Notes under the pieces: generated by a model | What the model saw: only the letters and a program-made list of their open reading frames with translations | Databases searched by the model: none | Told to the model about the DNA's origin: nothing | DNA from: CAZDBA01 sp965224765 | GTDB lineage: Bacteria; Planctomycetota; Planctomycetia; Pirellulales; Pirellulaceae | Assembly (NCBI GenBank): GCA_965224765.1 | Contig: CBDDAC010000043.1 | Location: forward strand, 186,001-250,000 | Direction: 5' to 3' | DNA: 64,000 nt | Program-made: the position numbers and the translations under genes | In this document: piece by piece, positions 38,021-47,161 of the stretch | Position numbering within the stretch: the stretch's first letter is position 1 | Layout: every line of letters begins with the position of its first letter

Positions 38021-40426
38021 ATGGCGTCAAAACCAAGCTTTAGTCTGATGTGCACAATACTGCTGGGCTTTCTGTTCTTTTTCCCGCCCTCGGCAAATGC
38101 CCGAGATATCCCTGACTTCACCCAAGGTGGCGAGATCCCCGAAAACGCATCGCACGATTGGAATCTGGGTCCGACTGGGGCAAGAGGTTGGATTTATTGC
38201 AACAAGTTAGAAACATCTGAGGCACGACAAATTTTCGTGACTGAAGTTGAGACCGGCTCTCCAGCAGACGGGAAGTTGCTTCCTGGTGATGTAATCCTCG
38301 GAATTGATAAAGCTGAATTTTCCTACGACCCGAGAACTGAATTGGGCAAAGCGATTGGCGAAGCGGAATCGGGAAACGGACGACTTCGCTTAATTTGTTG
38401 GCGATCGTCCGGCCAAAACGGAAAAACGAAATCAGTTGTATTGAAGCTAAAATCGCTGGGGAAATACTCGGCGACTGCGCCATTTGACTGTCGAAAGTCG
38501 GAACGCATACTTGAACAGGGTTGCGCAGCACTCGCAGAAAGACTTCAATCGGAACCCAATTCTGGAAATAGAATTACTCGCGCATATAATGTTCTCGCTC
38601 TTTTAGCGAGTGGGCAAAAGGAATACCTGCCATTGATTCGCGAACAGGTTAGCTGGGCGGCTCAATACTCGGATCCAGACGGCCGATCCCTTCATTCATG
38701 GTATTACGGTCCGATCAACATTCTTTTGGCTGAGTACATTCTTGCCACGGGCGACGAAAGTTTCCTTCCCGATTTAGAACGAATCACGATGGAGATTGTT
38801 CGCGGGCAAAGTGCTGTGGGGTCGTGGGGGCACCGATTTGCCAGACCGGACGGACGGCTCAACGGTTATGGCATGATGAACGCACCCGGCCTGCCGCTAA
38901 CCGTGTCACTCATTCTCGCCAGAAAAGCGGGCGTCAACGATCCTGCGTTAGATCGCGCAATCGAAAAAAGTACTTTGCTAATGCGATTCTATGTCGGCAA
39001 GGGCTGCGTGCCCTACGGAGATCATCATCCTTGGATTGAAACACATGATGACAACGGGAAAAATGGAATTGCCGCGTTGATGTTCAACTTGCTCGATGAC
39101 TCGGAGGCCGCGGAATACTTTTCTCGAATGAGCGTTGCCTCCCACGGCGGCGAACGAGAGATGGGGCACACCGGTAATTTCTTCAATATGCTGTGGGCAA
39201 TGCCTGGGGTTGCCCTGTCCGGCCCAGAAGCCAGCGGTGCCTGGATTAATGAATTCGGTTGGTACTACGATCTGGCAAGGCGATGGGATGGAACGTATCG
39301 GCACCAAGGACCTCCGGAATCAAAACCGGACAGTTACAACGGTTGGGATTCAACAGGAGCATTCCTGCTGGCCTACGCCCAGCCGCGACGAAAGCTATAC
39401 ATCACAGGAAAAAAGGATGACGTCGTTGAAAGTATCGATCGAAAAACCGCACTCAGCTTGATTGCCGACGGCCAAGATTATAGTAATCGAACACGACATT
39501 TGGCGTACTCTCATCGTAGCATTGACGAACTTTTTGAGGGACTTTCAAACTGGTCTCCGGTTGTACGTGAAAGGTCCGCGTTGGCGTTGGTGACACGAGA
39601 TGGCGATCACGTTGCTCGTTTGGTGTCGATGCTTGAAGGATCTGAATTGCACTCGAGACTGGGCGCTTGCCAGGCACTTGCGCATCTCAAAGGACGCGCG
39701 GCTCCAGCCCTTGATGCATTGGATAAAGCCCTAGATTCGGATGAACTTTGGCTGCGCATCAAATCCGCTGATGCACTGGCGGGGATTGGTAATGCAGCTC
39801 GACCACTTGTTCCTAAACTTCTCAAAATGCTGGCGTGGCAGGACTATGTAACTGATCCACGCGCGATGCAGCAACGCTATCTGTGCTTTGCCCTTTTCGC
39901 CAACCGAGAAGGATTATTGAGGGGCTCGCTAGACGGGGTTGATCGAGATGCGTTATATGAAGCTGTTCGTGCTGGGCTGGGTAACGAAGATGGGCGTGCC
40001 CGAGGGGCTATCGGTTCTGTGTACGGCAAACTTTCTTACGAAGAGGTCGAAGCGTTGCTCCCGGCGATTCACCATGCTGTCGTTGAGCCTTCGCCGAGCG
40101 GTGTGATGTTTGCAGACGACATTCGGCTCAGGGGCTTGGAAGTCCTCGCCAAATACAAGATCAAGGAAGGCATGAGCCTTTGTATCGATGTAATCGAGTT
40201 CGATCGTTGGGGAGAGGGTAGGAGACTTGAAAAATGCCTTTCAATTCTGCAGCTGTATGGCGGCGCTGCGCGTGAAGTGTTGCCGAAACTAAAAATCCTG
40301 GAAGAACAAATGATGACACAGAGACATCCAAAACCAACGGCCAAACAACGGGAAATTTTCAAACAAACCGTTTCATTGATTGAAAATGATAAATCACCGC
40401 CAGAATTGCGGTCGTTGCCACGCTAA
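38021..40426 (+). CDS. Secreted DUF6288-type protein with PDZ and HEAT-like repeats
   Basis: 801 residues from ATG 38021, which gives a signal peptide (SLMCTILLGFLFFFPPSANA). A PDZ-like domain follows at about residues 40-140 (VETGSPADGKLLPGDVILGI). The long helical central domain, a DUF6288-type region, has YYGPINILLAEYILATGDES, GMMNAPGLPLTVSLILARK and REMGHTGNFFNMLWAMPGV, with His/Asp-rich turns resembling alpha/alpha-barrel enzymes. HEAT-like repeats come at the C-terminus (RERSALALV; RLGACQALAHL; RIKSADALAGIG). Function unknown; common in planctomycetes. Followed 46 bp later by the acetylesterase gene, perhaps one glycan-related unit. Confidence 0.75.
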   Translation: MASKPSFSLMCTILLGFLFFFPPSANARDIPDFTQGGEIPENASHDWNLGPTGARGWIYCNKLETSEARQIFVTEVETGSPADGKLLPGDVILGIDKAEFSYDPRTELGKAIGEAESGNGRLRLICWRSSGQNGKTKSVVLKLKSLGKYSATAPFDCRKSERILEQGCAALAERLQSEPNSGNRITRAYNVLALLASGQKEYLPLIREQVSWAAQYSDPDGRSLHSWYYGPINILLAEYILATGDESFLPDLERITMEIVRGQSAVGSWGHRFARPDGRLNGYGMMNAPGLPLTVSLILARKAGVNDPALDRAIEKSTLLMRFYVGKGCVPYGDHHPWIETHDDNGKNGIAALMFNLLDDSEAAEYFSRMSVASHGGEREMGHTGNFFNMLWAMPGVALSGPEASGAWINEFGWYYDLARRWDGTYRHQGPPESKPDSYNGWDSTGAFLLAYAQPRRKLYITGKKDDVVESIDRKTALSLIADGQDYSNRTRHLAYSHRSIDELFEGLSNWSPVVRERSALALVTRDGDHVARLVSMLEGSELHSRLGACQALAHLKGRAAPALDALDKALDSDELWLRIKSADALAGIGNAARPLVPKLLKMLAWQDYVTDPRAMQQRYLCFALFANREGLLRGSLDGVDRDALYEAVRAGLGNEDGRARGAIGSVYGKLSYEEVEALLPAIHHAVVEPSPSGVMFADDIRLRGLEVLAKYKIKEGMSLCIDVIEFDRWGEGRRLEKCLSILQLYGGAAREVLPKLKILEEQMMTQRHPKPTAKQREIFKQTVSLIENDKSPPELRSLPR

Positions 40427-40472
40427 CGATCCGGTCGGTATTGAGAATCAACTATTTCGAGAAATACAATCC

Positions 40473-42147
40473 ATGATGCCTTTCCTCCAGCTTCTCCCTT
40501 GTTTCCGAATCCTGTTTTTGGCTGCTGCGATTGTTTTGCCTGCCCTCTATGGCCATCCAGTCAACGCACAGCGTGGAAAAGACCTACCCGTTCGCGTCTT
40601 CATCTTTGCAGGCCAATCCAATATGGTTGGCTCAGATTCTCACGCCGAAGACATCGAAAACTTTCCGCCATTTGCGGGATTGGATCGAGCCCAAGAAGGC
40701 GTTGCCTTTGCCTACTGCATTGGTCGAGAGGAAAAGGCGCGGTCAGAAGGCTGGGAAACACTTCAGCCGGTCAAGAATACTGTCGGACCGGAATTAAGTT
40801 TTGCGAGGAAGGTTACTGAGAACACGAAAGGACGTATCGCGATCATTAAAGTTGCCGCAGGAGGGACGCATCTTGGTGGTGACTGGAATCCCGACGATCC
40901 GCAGGGATTCAAAATGTATCCTTTGGCGCTGACTTTCATTCAAGAGGCGTTGGCAGACTTGGGAAAAAAAGGATTTGACTATGAGCTGGAGGGGTTCATG
41001 TGGCACCAGGGCGAAAATGACATGTTCAATGAAGAGTACATGCAAAACTATGGCGCCAACTTAAAAAATTTCCTGGCTTGTTGGAGGCGAGACCTGAATT
41101 GCCCTGCGTTGAAATTCTACGTAGGCGAATTGTGCACGAAAACGGTTTGGGGGATGGATCTACGAAACTCCATGTACGCCATCAGCAAAGGCCAAAAACA
41201 CGTGACGGAATCTGACCCGCTTGCCGAGTATGTACCGACTTCTCACGTGGGGGTCGAAATAGGTGGAGGTGCTGGGCTGCACTATCACTACGGCACACTA
41301 GGGCAACTGGAACACGGCGAAAACTATGCACAAGCCTATTTGCATTCCCTTGGAAATAAGAAAGATGCCCCAGTCAGTTTTAACCAATGGCCTTATCCGC
41401 AGAAAACCAAAGTCAAACTGTTTGTATTGGCTGGCCACCGCAACATGGAAGGCGAACGCGCATTCGTTCAAGAACTCTCCCAAATCAAAACTAAGAAGTC
41501 TCTCCTACAGCCCAACTCGAAAATCGCCTTCAAATACTCAATTGGCGGCGGGTACAAAAATTCACGCGGCTGGGGTCCCCTGAGGCCGGCCGGCTTCTAC
41601 GATACCTTTGGTCCAGAATTAAGTTTCGGGGCGGATTTGCGCAAACGAACAAATTGCAATTGCAAAATTCACACACAGTGGATCACAGATCATCGACTGG
41701 ACCCCCAAAGGCAGCGATGCGACGTCGCGAAATCTCTATACGAAGTTCATTCAGTTCGTTGCGGAATCGGTTAGAGAGTTGGAAGCTCAAGGCCACACGG
41801 TTGTGCTTGCCGGGGTTTTTTACCACGTCGGCGAGAATGACATGTCGTTCGGACCCTATCGTAAACAGGCAGCTCAGCGACTGGATGCGATAATCACGCA
41901 AAGTCGAATTGATCTCGAGCGAACGGAACTTGACTGGTTTGTGACTCAACAAACTCCCACAGACGAACCCGAGTTAAATAAAATGGATGTCGTCGGCGAA
42001 ATTTCTTCTTTGGCTGCAGAAGACCCACATTGGACGCATATCGAAGTATTCAATTTGGAAGGACAAGAAAAGCAGTTGGTAATCTCAACGCCTGGAATTA
42101 TTCAGCTGGGCGAAAGAATGGCTGAGGCCTATCTAGAGCAAGACTAG
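40473..42147 (+). CDS. Two-domain sialate O-acetylesterase-like protein (frameshifted at about 41647)
   Basis: Exported SGNH-type esterase of the DUF303/SASA family. ATG 40473 gives a signal peptide (ILFLAAAIVLPALYGHPVNA). Domain 1 has the nucleophile motif FAGQSNMVG, NTVGPELSFAR, KVAAGGTHL and the WHQGEND block. Domain 2 repeats the fold but is degenerate: LAGHRNMEGE replaces GQSN and FYHVGENDM replaces HQGE, so it is probably inactive. One extra base near 41647 breaks domain 2. Skipping it joins GADLRK to EQIAIAKFTHSGSQIIDW and on to the stop at 42147. The natural gene is therefore one protein of about 557 residues. It ends converging with the glycosyltransferase by 4 bp. Confidence 0.8.
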
Positions 42148-43451
42148 GGATTTGGATTTCTTTTTGAGCCTCCATTGCCCTCCGTATTCCAGATGTTGAT
42201 CCATTTCACCGCTTGCTCAACTCCGTTTTCGGATCTGATTTGTTCACCCAACGTATTGGCGGCTTCACGATAGTTCTTGTTCGTTGCAACTTGAACCAAA
42301 GCGTCGGCGAGGTTCTCGACCGTTATCTTCCTTTGAGGAATCGGGGCCGGGCCAACGCCAAGCTCCTTGAGCTTCGCTCCCCAAAAAGGCTGGTCACCGA
42401 AAAACGGACAAATCAGTGTGGGGCGACCCGCGCGAAGCCCTGCAGAGGTTGTGCCGCAACCTCCATGGTGAACGACTGCAGCAGTTTTTGGAAACAACCA
42501 ATCGTGTGGAGCCTTGTCAATTCCAAGAACATTCGAGGGCAAACTTCTCGAGCTAGTCTTTAAACCACCCCATCCAGAACAAAGAATTGCTCTTAGCTTA
42601 GTCCTTTCAATCGCGTCCAAAACCATCCCAGTAAGTCGGTCTGGATCACGACCAAAAATGCTTCCGAAGCCAATGTAAATTGGCGGCTCACCCGCAGACA
42701 GAAACTCCTGCAACTCAGAGGATGGTTCCCATTCATCAACGTGATCAAGGAACCAGTATCCAGTAACTTTGGCAATCTTCGGCCAGTCGGCGGGCTGAGG
42801 AATTACCGCCGGGCTGTATGCGTGCAATGCTGGAATTGGGTTGCCGTCTACTTCCAGAAATCGCCCCCGACGCTTGGGCAGACCATTGGCCAGTCGCCAA
42901 CGATTGACACACTTTGCCGTTGCCCAAGTCGTCGCCTTGGATAGAAAACTGTAGGTCAAACGATTCCACCACTTGCCGATTCCCAAATTGGCAAATCCCA
43001 TCGCGGGAAACTCACCCGTTGAGACAAGCATCGGTAGGTAAAACGCCAAAATGCATGGCACACCTAATCGTTCTGCGAAATCAGATGCGGCAAGTGCCTT
43101 GGGGTGAAATAAAATCAAGTCCGGAGCGACTCGTTGCACCGAACTCCACATGTCGTCAATCTGCCGGCGTTGCAAGCCACCCATTTTCGGAAGCAACCTT
43201 CTCGCAGTTAGAAGCATCTCCCAAAGATTGCCTGATCGCTCCATCGCCATTTTGCCGTCGTCAGAATGAATAAACTCAATCAAATCGTCATTCATATGCG
43301 CGTAATTCAGTCCGTGTTCCTCTACAAATGATTCGAAACTTACACAGGTACAGATCGTGACTGCATGCCCATCTGCCTTGAGGCCTTTGCCCAACGCAAG
43401 GTAGGGTTGCACGTCGCCTCGTGTACCGACGGTCAAAATCAAAATTTTCAT
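42144..43451 (-). CDS. GT1/GT28-like glycosyltransferase (sterol/macrolide glucosyltransferase type)
   Basis: 435 residues, GT-B fold. The N-terminal acceptor domain starts MKILILTVGTRGDVQPYLAL, the hallmark of this UDP-sugar transferase group. The C-terminal donor domain has IYIGFGSIFGRDPDR, then VVHHGGCGTTSAGLRAGRP and CPFFGDQPFWGAKL. Likely transfers a hexose to a lipid or hydrophobic acceptor at the membrane. It lies 51 bp downstream of an alpha/beta hydrolase and TetR regulator and is probably in that operon. Confidence 0.88.
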   Translation of the reverse strand: MKILILTVGTRGDVQPYLALGKGLKADGHAVTICTCVSFESFVEEHGLNYAHMNDDLIEFIHSDDGKMAMERSGNLWEMLLTARRLLPKMGGLQRRQIDDMWSSVQRVAPDLILFHPKALAASDFAERLGVPCILAFYLPMLVSTGEFPAMGFANLGIGKWWNRLTYSFLSKATTWATAKCVNRWRLANGLPKRRGRFLEVDGNPIPALHAYSPAVIPQPADWPKIAKVTGYWFLDHVDEWEPSSELQEFLSAGEPPIYIGFGSIFGRDPDRLTGMVLDAIERTKLRAILCSGWGGLKTSSRSLPSNVLGIDKAPHDWLFPKTAAVVHHGGCGTTSAGLRAGRPTLICPFFGDQPFWGAKLKELGVGPAPIPQRKITVENLADALVQVATNKNYREAANTLGEQIRSENGVEQAVKWINIWNTEGNGGSKRNPNP

Positions 43452-43502
43452 TTGGGCGCTCCCATTTCTGAAGTTGATTGCTGAACGGGTCTACTTCACG
43501 TT

Positions 43503-44405
43503 CTATGAAACTTGCCGAAGAGCATCTTCGAAGATCCGCGTGAACTTTTCACGATCTTTCTGATGAAAAGAAGGGCTATGGCGGCAATCCTTCATTAAGT
43601 GGCTTCCGACAAGGTTGGAGAATAACTCCCCACTTCGCTCCAGTAGCTTTTTGCCGGGAAAGGAAATGTCCTGGTCCGCAGCGATCACATAGACGGGCGC
43701 TGTCAGCGATTCAATATCTTCGGGTGTGACCAGAGGTGGGACCGTGAAATCTACCTTCCAATGCCGGATGGCATCACCAAGATAAGGTGACCAAAGCTCG
43801 CCCGTGGAGGTGAAAATATTCTTTAAGGCGCGCTCTCGATTCTTTTCCGACGGAAAGAGTTTGAAACGCATGATCGGCAACGCAATTTGCCAAATTCCTT
43901 TAAGAATGGGGCCGCTAACGATTGACCCCGGGACGACTAGAATAAGCCCCTTGATGCGTTGCGGAATGTGTTTAGCCATTTGCAATGCCACACTCCCGCC
44001 CCAACTTACGCCGCAAACAATCGCCTGCTCAAGTCCGAGCCCGTCCATAATCTCATCCAACCAACGACCGTAGTCGTCGGTCCGAAAATCCAGTCGAAAC
44101 TGGGCCGCCCGTGTTGACTGGCTTGGGATGTTGACCGCGTAAATCCTTCGTCGAGAAGGTAAATCACACAACTCACCCAGCGCAAATGGAGCGCCCGCCA
44201 TGGCACCATGCAACACCAAGATCGGCGTTTCTCGATTGAGAGCATTGTCCTTTTGATCTCCAGTGACCACCACTTCGGCGAACCCGGACGAGGTTTCGAT
44301 GCGGCGCGTATGGTTCTCAAAGTTTAGAGCATCCTTAAAGCGCGCATGCCATTGGTCAAGCAATTGAAAAGACGTTTCATTTTTTGCCAGTTGAATGGTT
44401 TTCAT
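43503..44405 (-). CDS. Alpha/beta hydrolase
   Basis: 300-residue alpha/beta hydrolase. The oxyanion strand ILVLHGAMAG, the nucleophile elbow CGVSWGGSV (Ser), the acid-strand region VYVIAADQDISFPG (Asp) and the late His in MKDCRHSPSFHQ complete a catalytic triad. Substrate unknown. The ATG overlaps the TetR stop (ATGA), so expression is coupled to the repressor. Confidence 0.87.
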   Translation of the reverse strand: MKTIQLAKNETSFQLLDQWHARFKDALNFENHTRRIETSSGFAEVVVTGDQKDNALNRETPILVLHGAMAGAPFALGELCDLPSRRRIYAVNIPSQSTRAAQFRLDFRTDDYGRWLDEIMDGLGLEQAIVCGVSWGGSVALQMAKHIPQRIKGLILVVPGSIVSGPILKGIWQIALPIMRFKLFPSEKNRERALKNIFTSTGELWSPYLGDAIRHWKVDFTVPPLVTPEDIESLTAPVYVIAADQDISFPGKKLLERSGELFSNLVGSHLMKDCRHSPSFHQKDREKFTRIFEDALRQVS

Positions 44406-45019
44406 TTTTTCAGCCCCGAAATTTGATGTTTGATTAGTAATTCCAGTTGGGCCTTTCCTGCCTCAACGTCAGAAAACCTCGACTTGATTTGTCCAATCAA
44501 GACAAAATAATAGTTTGCGAAAAAGGTAAGTGTCGCAGCCCGAATATCAATCTCCGCTCGAAGTTCACCGCGCTGAATCGCAACCGAGAAGAATCCACCT
44601 ACCTTAAGACCAACGTCGTGAACTTGGGCCACAAAACGCTCGCCCCATGCCCCTCTGGCAAACAATGAGTTTTCAAGAAAGTCCGCGTAAAGATCCGGTT
44701 CGGCCGCATAGCCATCAAGAAACGATCCTCCCAAAAATTGCAGGATAGTTGCGATAGGCGGCGAATTGTCAATCGACGCAAAAACGTTAACGGCTATTTG
44801 CTTGATATCCTCATGCAACACCTCATACAGCAAGTCCTCTTTGCTGCTGCAATGAGCCATTACGGTTCCCGTCGCGACCTTGGCGGCTTTTGCGACTTCA
44901 CGAATGGTTGTTGCTTTGAATCCATGTTGCTTGAAAGTGGATCGTGCCGCACCGAGGATCTGCCGATGAGTCGATTCCCTTTGTAATTTTCGTGTTGTCG
45001 ACTTGCTTGTTTTTCCCAT
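44402..45019 (-). CDS. TetR-family transcriptional regulator
   Basis: 205 residues from ATG 45019 (MGKTSKST). The upstream 12 codons would run through the operator-like repeats. The N-terminal helix-turn-helix is typical: QILGAARSTFKQHGFKATTI then VAKAAKVATGTVMAHCSSKE. The ligand-binding half has FLGGSFLDGYAAEP. It probably autoregulates and controls the downstream hydrolase and glycosyltransferase, and perhaps the divergent methyltransferase, through the site at 45043-45067. Confidence 0.9.
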   Translation of the reverse strand: MGKTSKSTTRKLQRESTHRQILGAARSTFKQHGFKATTIREVAKAAKVATGTVMAHCSSKEDLLYEVLHEDIKQIAVNVFASIDNSPPIATILQFLGGSFLDGYAAEPDLYADFLENSLFARGAWGERFVAQVHDVGLKVGGFFSVAIQRGELRAEIDIRAATLTFFANYYFVLIGQIKSRFSDVEAGKAQLELLIKHQISGLKK

Positions 45020-45042
45020 AATCAATACGATAACAAAAAACA

Positions 45043-45067
45043 TGAACACGTTCAATGAACATGTTCA
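45043..45067. promoter_or_regulatory. Double 12-bp palindrome between TetR and methyltransferase genes
   Basis: TGAACACGTTCA and TGAACATGTTCA lie in tandem one base apart. The second is a perfect palindrome and the first has one mismatched pair. The site is 24 bp from the TetR start, a standard TetR operator layout. Confidence 0.65.
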
Positions 45068-45089
45068 ATATTATTTGCACGGTAAAAAC

Positions 45090-45557
45090 TTGGATAGTCG
45101 CTTGAAACCGCCGATAATCCGACCGCCCGCCTATTTGGCCCTTTGTATTGTGGCGATGTTTGCACTCGCCTTAGTTGATTCTGGGACAATGATCCCGGCG
45201 ACGTATCAGGGGCTTCGCTGGATAGGCGTAGTCCCGGTGCTAATAGGGTTCGCAATTGCTGCCAACGGGGTAAAGCAATTTCGACGCGCGGGCACAAATT
45301 TGGTCCCGCTGACTGAATCGTCAGCGCTAGTAACCGGCGGGATATTTCGCTGGTCTCGCAATCCGATGTATCTGGGATTCGTTTTGGGGTTGGCCGGAAT
45401 CGCGACAATGTTCAATTCGTGGTTCGGAAGTGCCGTGCTCGCCGTTTTCTACCTGGTCATGCGATACCGTTTCATCTGGTTTGAAGAAGTATTGATGGCC
45501 CAAACATTCGGCTCTGAGTATCTGGATTACAAACGCCAAGTAAGGCGATGGCTTTGA
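45090..45557 (+). CDS. Isoprenylcysteine carboxyl methyltransferase (ICMT/PEMT)-like membrane protein
   Basis: 155 residues from TTG 45090. The frame is open from 45003, with ATG at 45042, but those starts cover the operator repeats. Membrane helices AYLALCIVAMFALALVD and VVPVLIGFAIAANGVKQF are followed by the methyl-donor signature TGGIFRWSRNPMYLGFVLGL and the C-terminal FEEVLMAQTFGSEYLDYKR. It would methylate a lipid or thiol using SAM. Divergent from tetR, so possibly a co-regulated lipid-modification function. Confidence 0.8.
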   Translation: MDSRLKPPIIRPPAYLALCIVAMFALALVDSGTMIPATYQGLRWIGVVPVLIGFAIAANGVKQFRRAGTNLVPLTESSALVTGGIFRWSRNPMYLGFVLGLAGIATMFNSWFGSAVLAVFYLVMRYRFIWFEEVLMAQTFGSEYLDYKRQVRRWL

Positions 45558-45987
45558 CAATCGCCAGTCCGAAACCTGAACCCAATGTAATTGGCGCTCG
45601 TGACGACCAACAGGTTTCTTTCCCCGCCACTCAGATCAGCCGATTGAATTTGAAGTTCAGCGAGACGGCAAACTGAAGAATATACAAGACACGCCACTTC
45701 CGAAAAAGTGATGAATCTAGCGCAGACTCTGGAGCATTTTTCGGGAGGTCAAGGCTCCTGCCGAGACCGACTCATGGAAACCTCAATGTTAAAACGAAAA
45801 CTCAGACAAACGTCTGGGCCCAATGGAAATTGCCGCCCTGTGGCAAATGCGTTGCAAGGAAACCCGTTTTCTCAAAGAGTCTATATCTAACCATCTGCGA
45901 TCCGCGATTTAACAATCCTCACAATCCATACAAGGCTTCGTGGGGAAGCAAACCTGCTAGCCTGGAGGAAATAGTTAAACTTTAAGG
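45558..45987. other. Intergenic stretch without a gene; holds a repeat
   Basis: No convincing coding sequence. CGGGAGGTCAAGGCTCCTG (45742-45760) is a variant of the hairpin repeat near 24113. Confidence 0.5.
45742..45767. repeat. Second copy of the GGGAG...CTCC intergenic repeat
   Basis: Matches the 26-base element at 24113-24138 at about 21 positions, including the trailing GCCGARAC. Arms GGGAG and CTCCT are slightly degraded here. Confidence 0.5.
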
Positions 45988-46014
45988 GCAAGTTTTTTCG
46001 AAAGGCCCCGATAA
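45988..46014 (+). promoter_or_regulatory. Sigma-28 (FliA)-type promoter
   Basis: GCAAGTTT, 11 bases, then CCCGATAA. The consensus is TAAAGTTT-N11-GCCGATAA, so the match is 6/8 and 7/8 with exact spacing. It lies about 50 bases before the chemoreceptor remnant. It would place this chemotaxis locus under flagellar control. Confidence 0.6.
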
Positions 46015-46081
46015 CGTTTTCCATGTTACAAAAAGTCGGAAGTTAAAATCAACAAGGGGTCCTCCAAGTGGAGCAAATTGA

Positions 46082-46666
46082 CGAGATCATGAAGGAATTT
46101 TTCGTAAAGGTAAATTTGCCAGTGATGAATTCAAGCGAATTGGCAAGGGTGGAAAAGAGGTTTGGATTCTTGCGACATACAATCCAATTATGGATGCAAG
46201 CGGCAATCTGCTGGCTCTTAACGCCACAATCGAAGCGGCTCGGGCTGGCGAAGCCGGCAAAGGGTTCGCGGTAGTCGCCAATGAAGTCAAAGAGCTGGCG
46301 AAAGAAACGGCGAAAGAAACGGCGAAAGCCACCGAAGACATCAGCCATCGCATCGAAGCAATTCAATCGGATACCAAAGGGGCAGTAAGTGCCATTGGTG
46401 AAATCACGGAATTGATTAACAAGATCAGTGATGTTTCAGCCACGATTGCAAGTGCTGTAGAGCAACAGTCAGCCACAACAGGCGAAATTACTCGCAGCAT
46501 CGCCGATACGAATGATGGCACAACACAAATTTCCGCCAACATTGACTCGGTTGCCAAAGCCGCTGAAGGCACGATGCAAGGTGCCGCTAACTCGCAACAA
46601 GCATCTGATGAACTATCTCGAATGGCAGCCACACTTCAAGAACTGGTTGAAAAATTCAAGGTCTAA
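46082..46666 (+). pseudogene. Internally deleted PAS-type methyl-accepting chemotaxis protein
   Basis: The frame ending at 46666 reads FASDEFKRIGKGGKEVWIL then ATYNPIMDASGN, the second half of an Aer-like PAS domain. It then jumps directly, in frame, into NLLALNATIEAARAGEAGKG, the receptor signalling tip, and on through the C-terminal coiled coil. The PAS N-terminus, the rest of PAS and the first half of the signalling domain are missing. The GTG at 46068 is in a different frame. A tandem 12-bp duplication (KETAKETA) also shifts the coiled-coil register. If anything is made, ATG 46190 would give a 158-residue tip fragment. Misassembly across two receptor genes is the main alternative. Confidence 0.7.
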
Positions 46667-46750
46667 GTCGTTGCTCACTGGGTGACCAATCTCATATCAA
46701 ATTTAACATGCGGCCTGTCGCTGACCGGTCGCTTTTTTGGAGACAAGAAA

Positions 46751-47128
46751 ATGAATGCACTCGTTGTAGACGACTCCCGCGCTATGCGACGCATCCTTCG
46801 TGGAATCATGGAAGGCATGGGGTTCACCGTTTTCGAAGCTGAAGATGGCGCCGATGCAAAAGAAAAATTAATCGCTGCTCCCGACTTCGAAGTCATTTTG
46901 GTTGATTGGAACATGCCTGTCATGAACGGCATTCAATTCGTCGATTTCGTGCGCAGTGAATCCTGCTATTCCAAAATCAAGCTGGTCATGGTTACAACAG
47001 AAACGGAACCCACCCAGATGGTCAAAGCACTAATGGCTGGCGTTGACGAGTTCGTGATGAAACCATTCACATCGGAAATACTCGTGGAAAAACTTCGAAT
47101 CATTGGCGTGAAAGCCGCCGTCGCCTAA
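46751..47128 (+). CDS. CheY-like response regulator
   Basis: 125-residue single receiver domain. ATG 46751 follows GGAGAC. Acidic pair in VVDDSRAMRR, phosphorylation Asp in VILVDWNMPVMNG, Thr in VMVTTETEP and Lys in FVMKPF are all present. It has no output domain, so it is a CheY-type shuttle. First intact gene after the receptor remnant. Confidence 0.9.
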   Translation: MNALVVDDSRAMRRILRGIMEGMGFTVFEAEDGADAKEKLIAAPDFEVILVDWNMPVMNGIQFVDFVRSESCYSKIKLVMVTTETEPTQMVKALMAGVDEFVMKPFTSEILVEKLRIIGVKAAVA

Positions 47129-47161
47129 TCTTTAGAAAAATCTCTTACAAGGCTTCTTTTC

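Noticed and set aside
45708..45890. 60-codon open frame before the receptor remnant
   Set aside because: It crosses the dispersed hairpin repeat and has no recognisable protein features.
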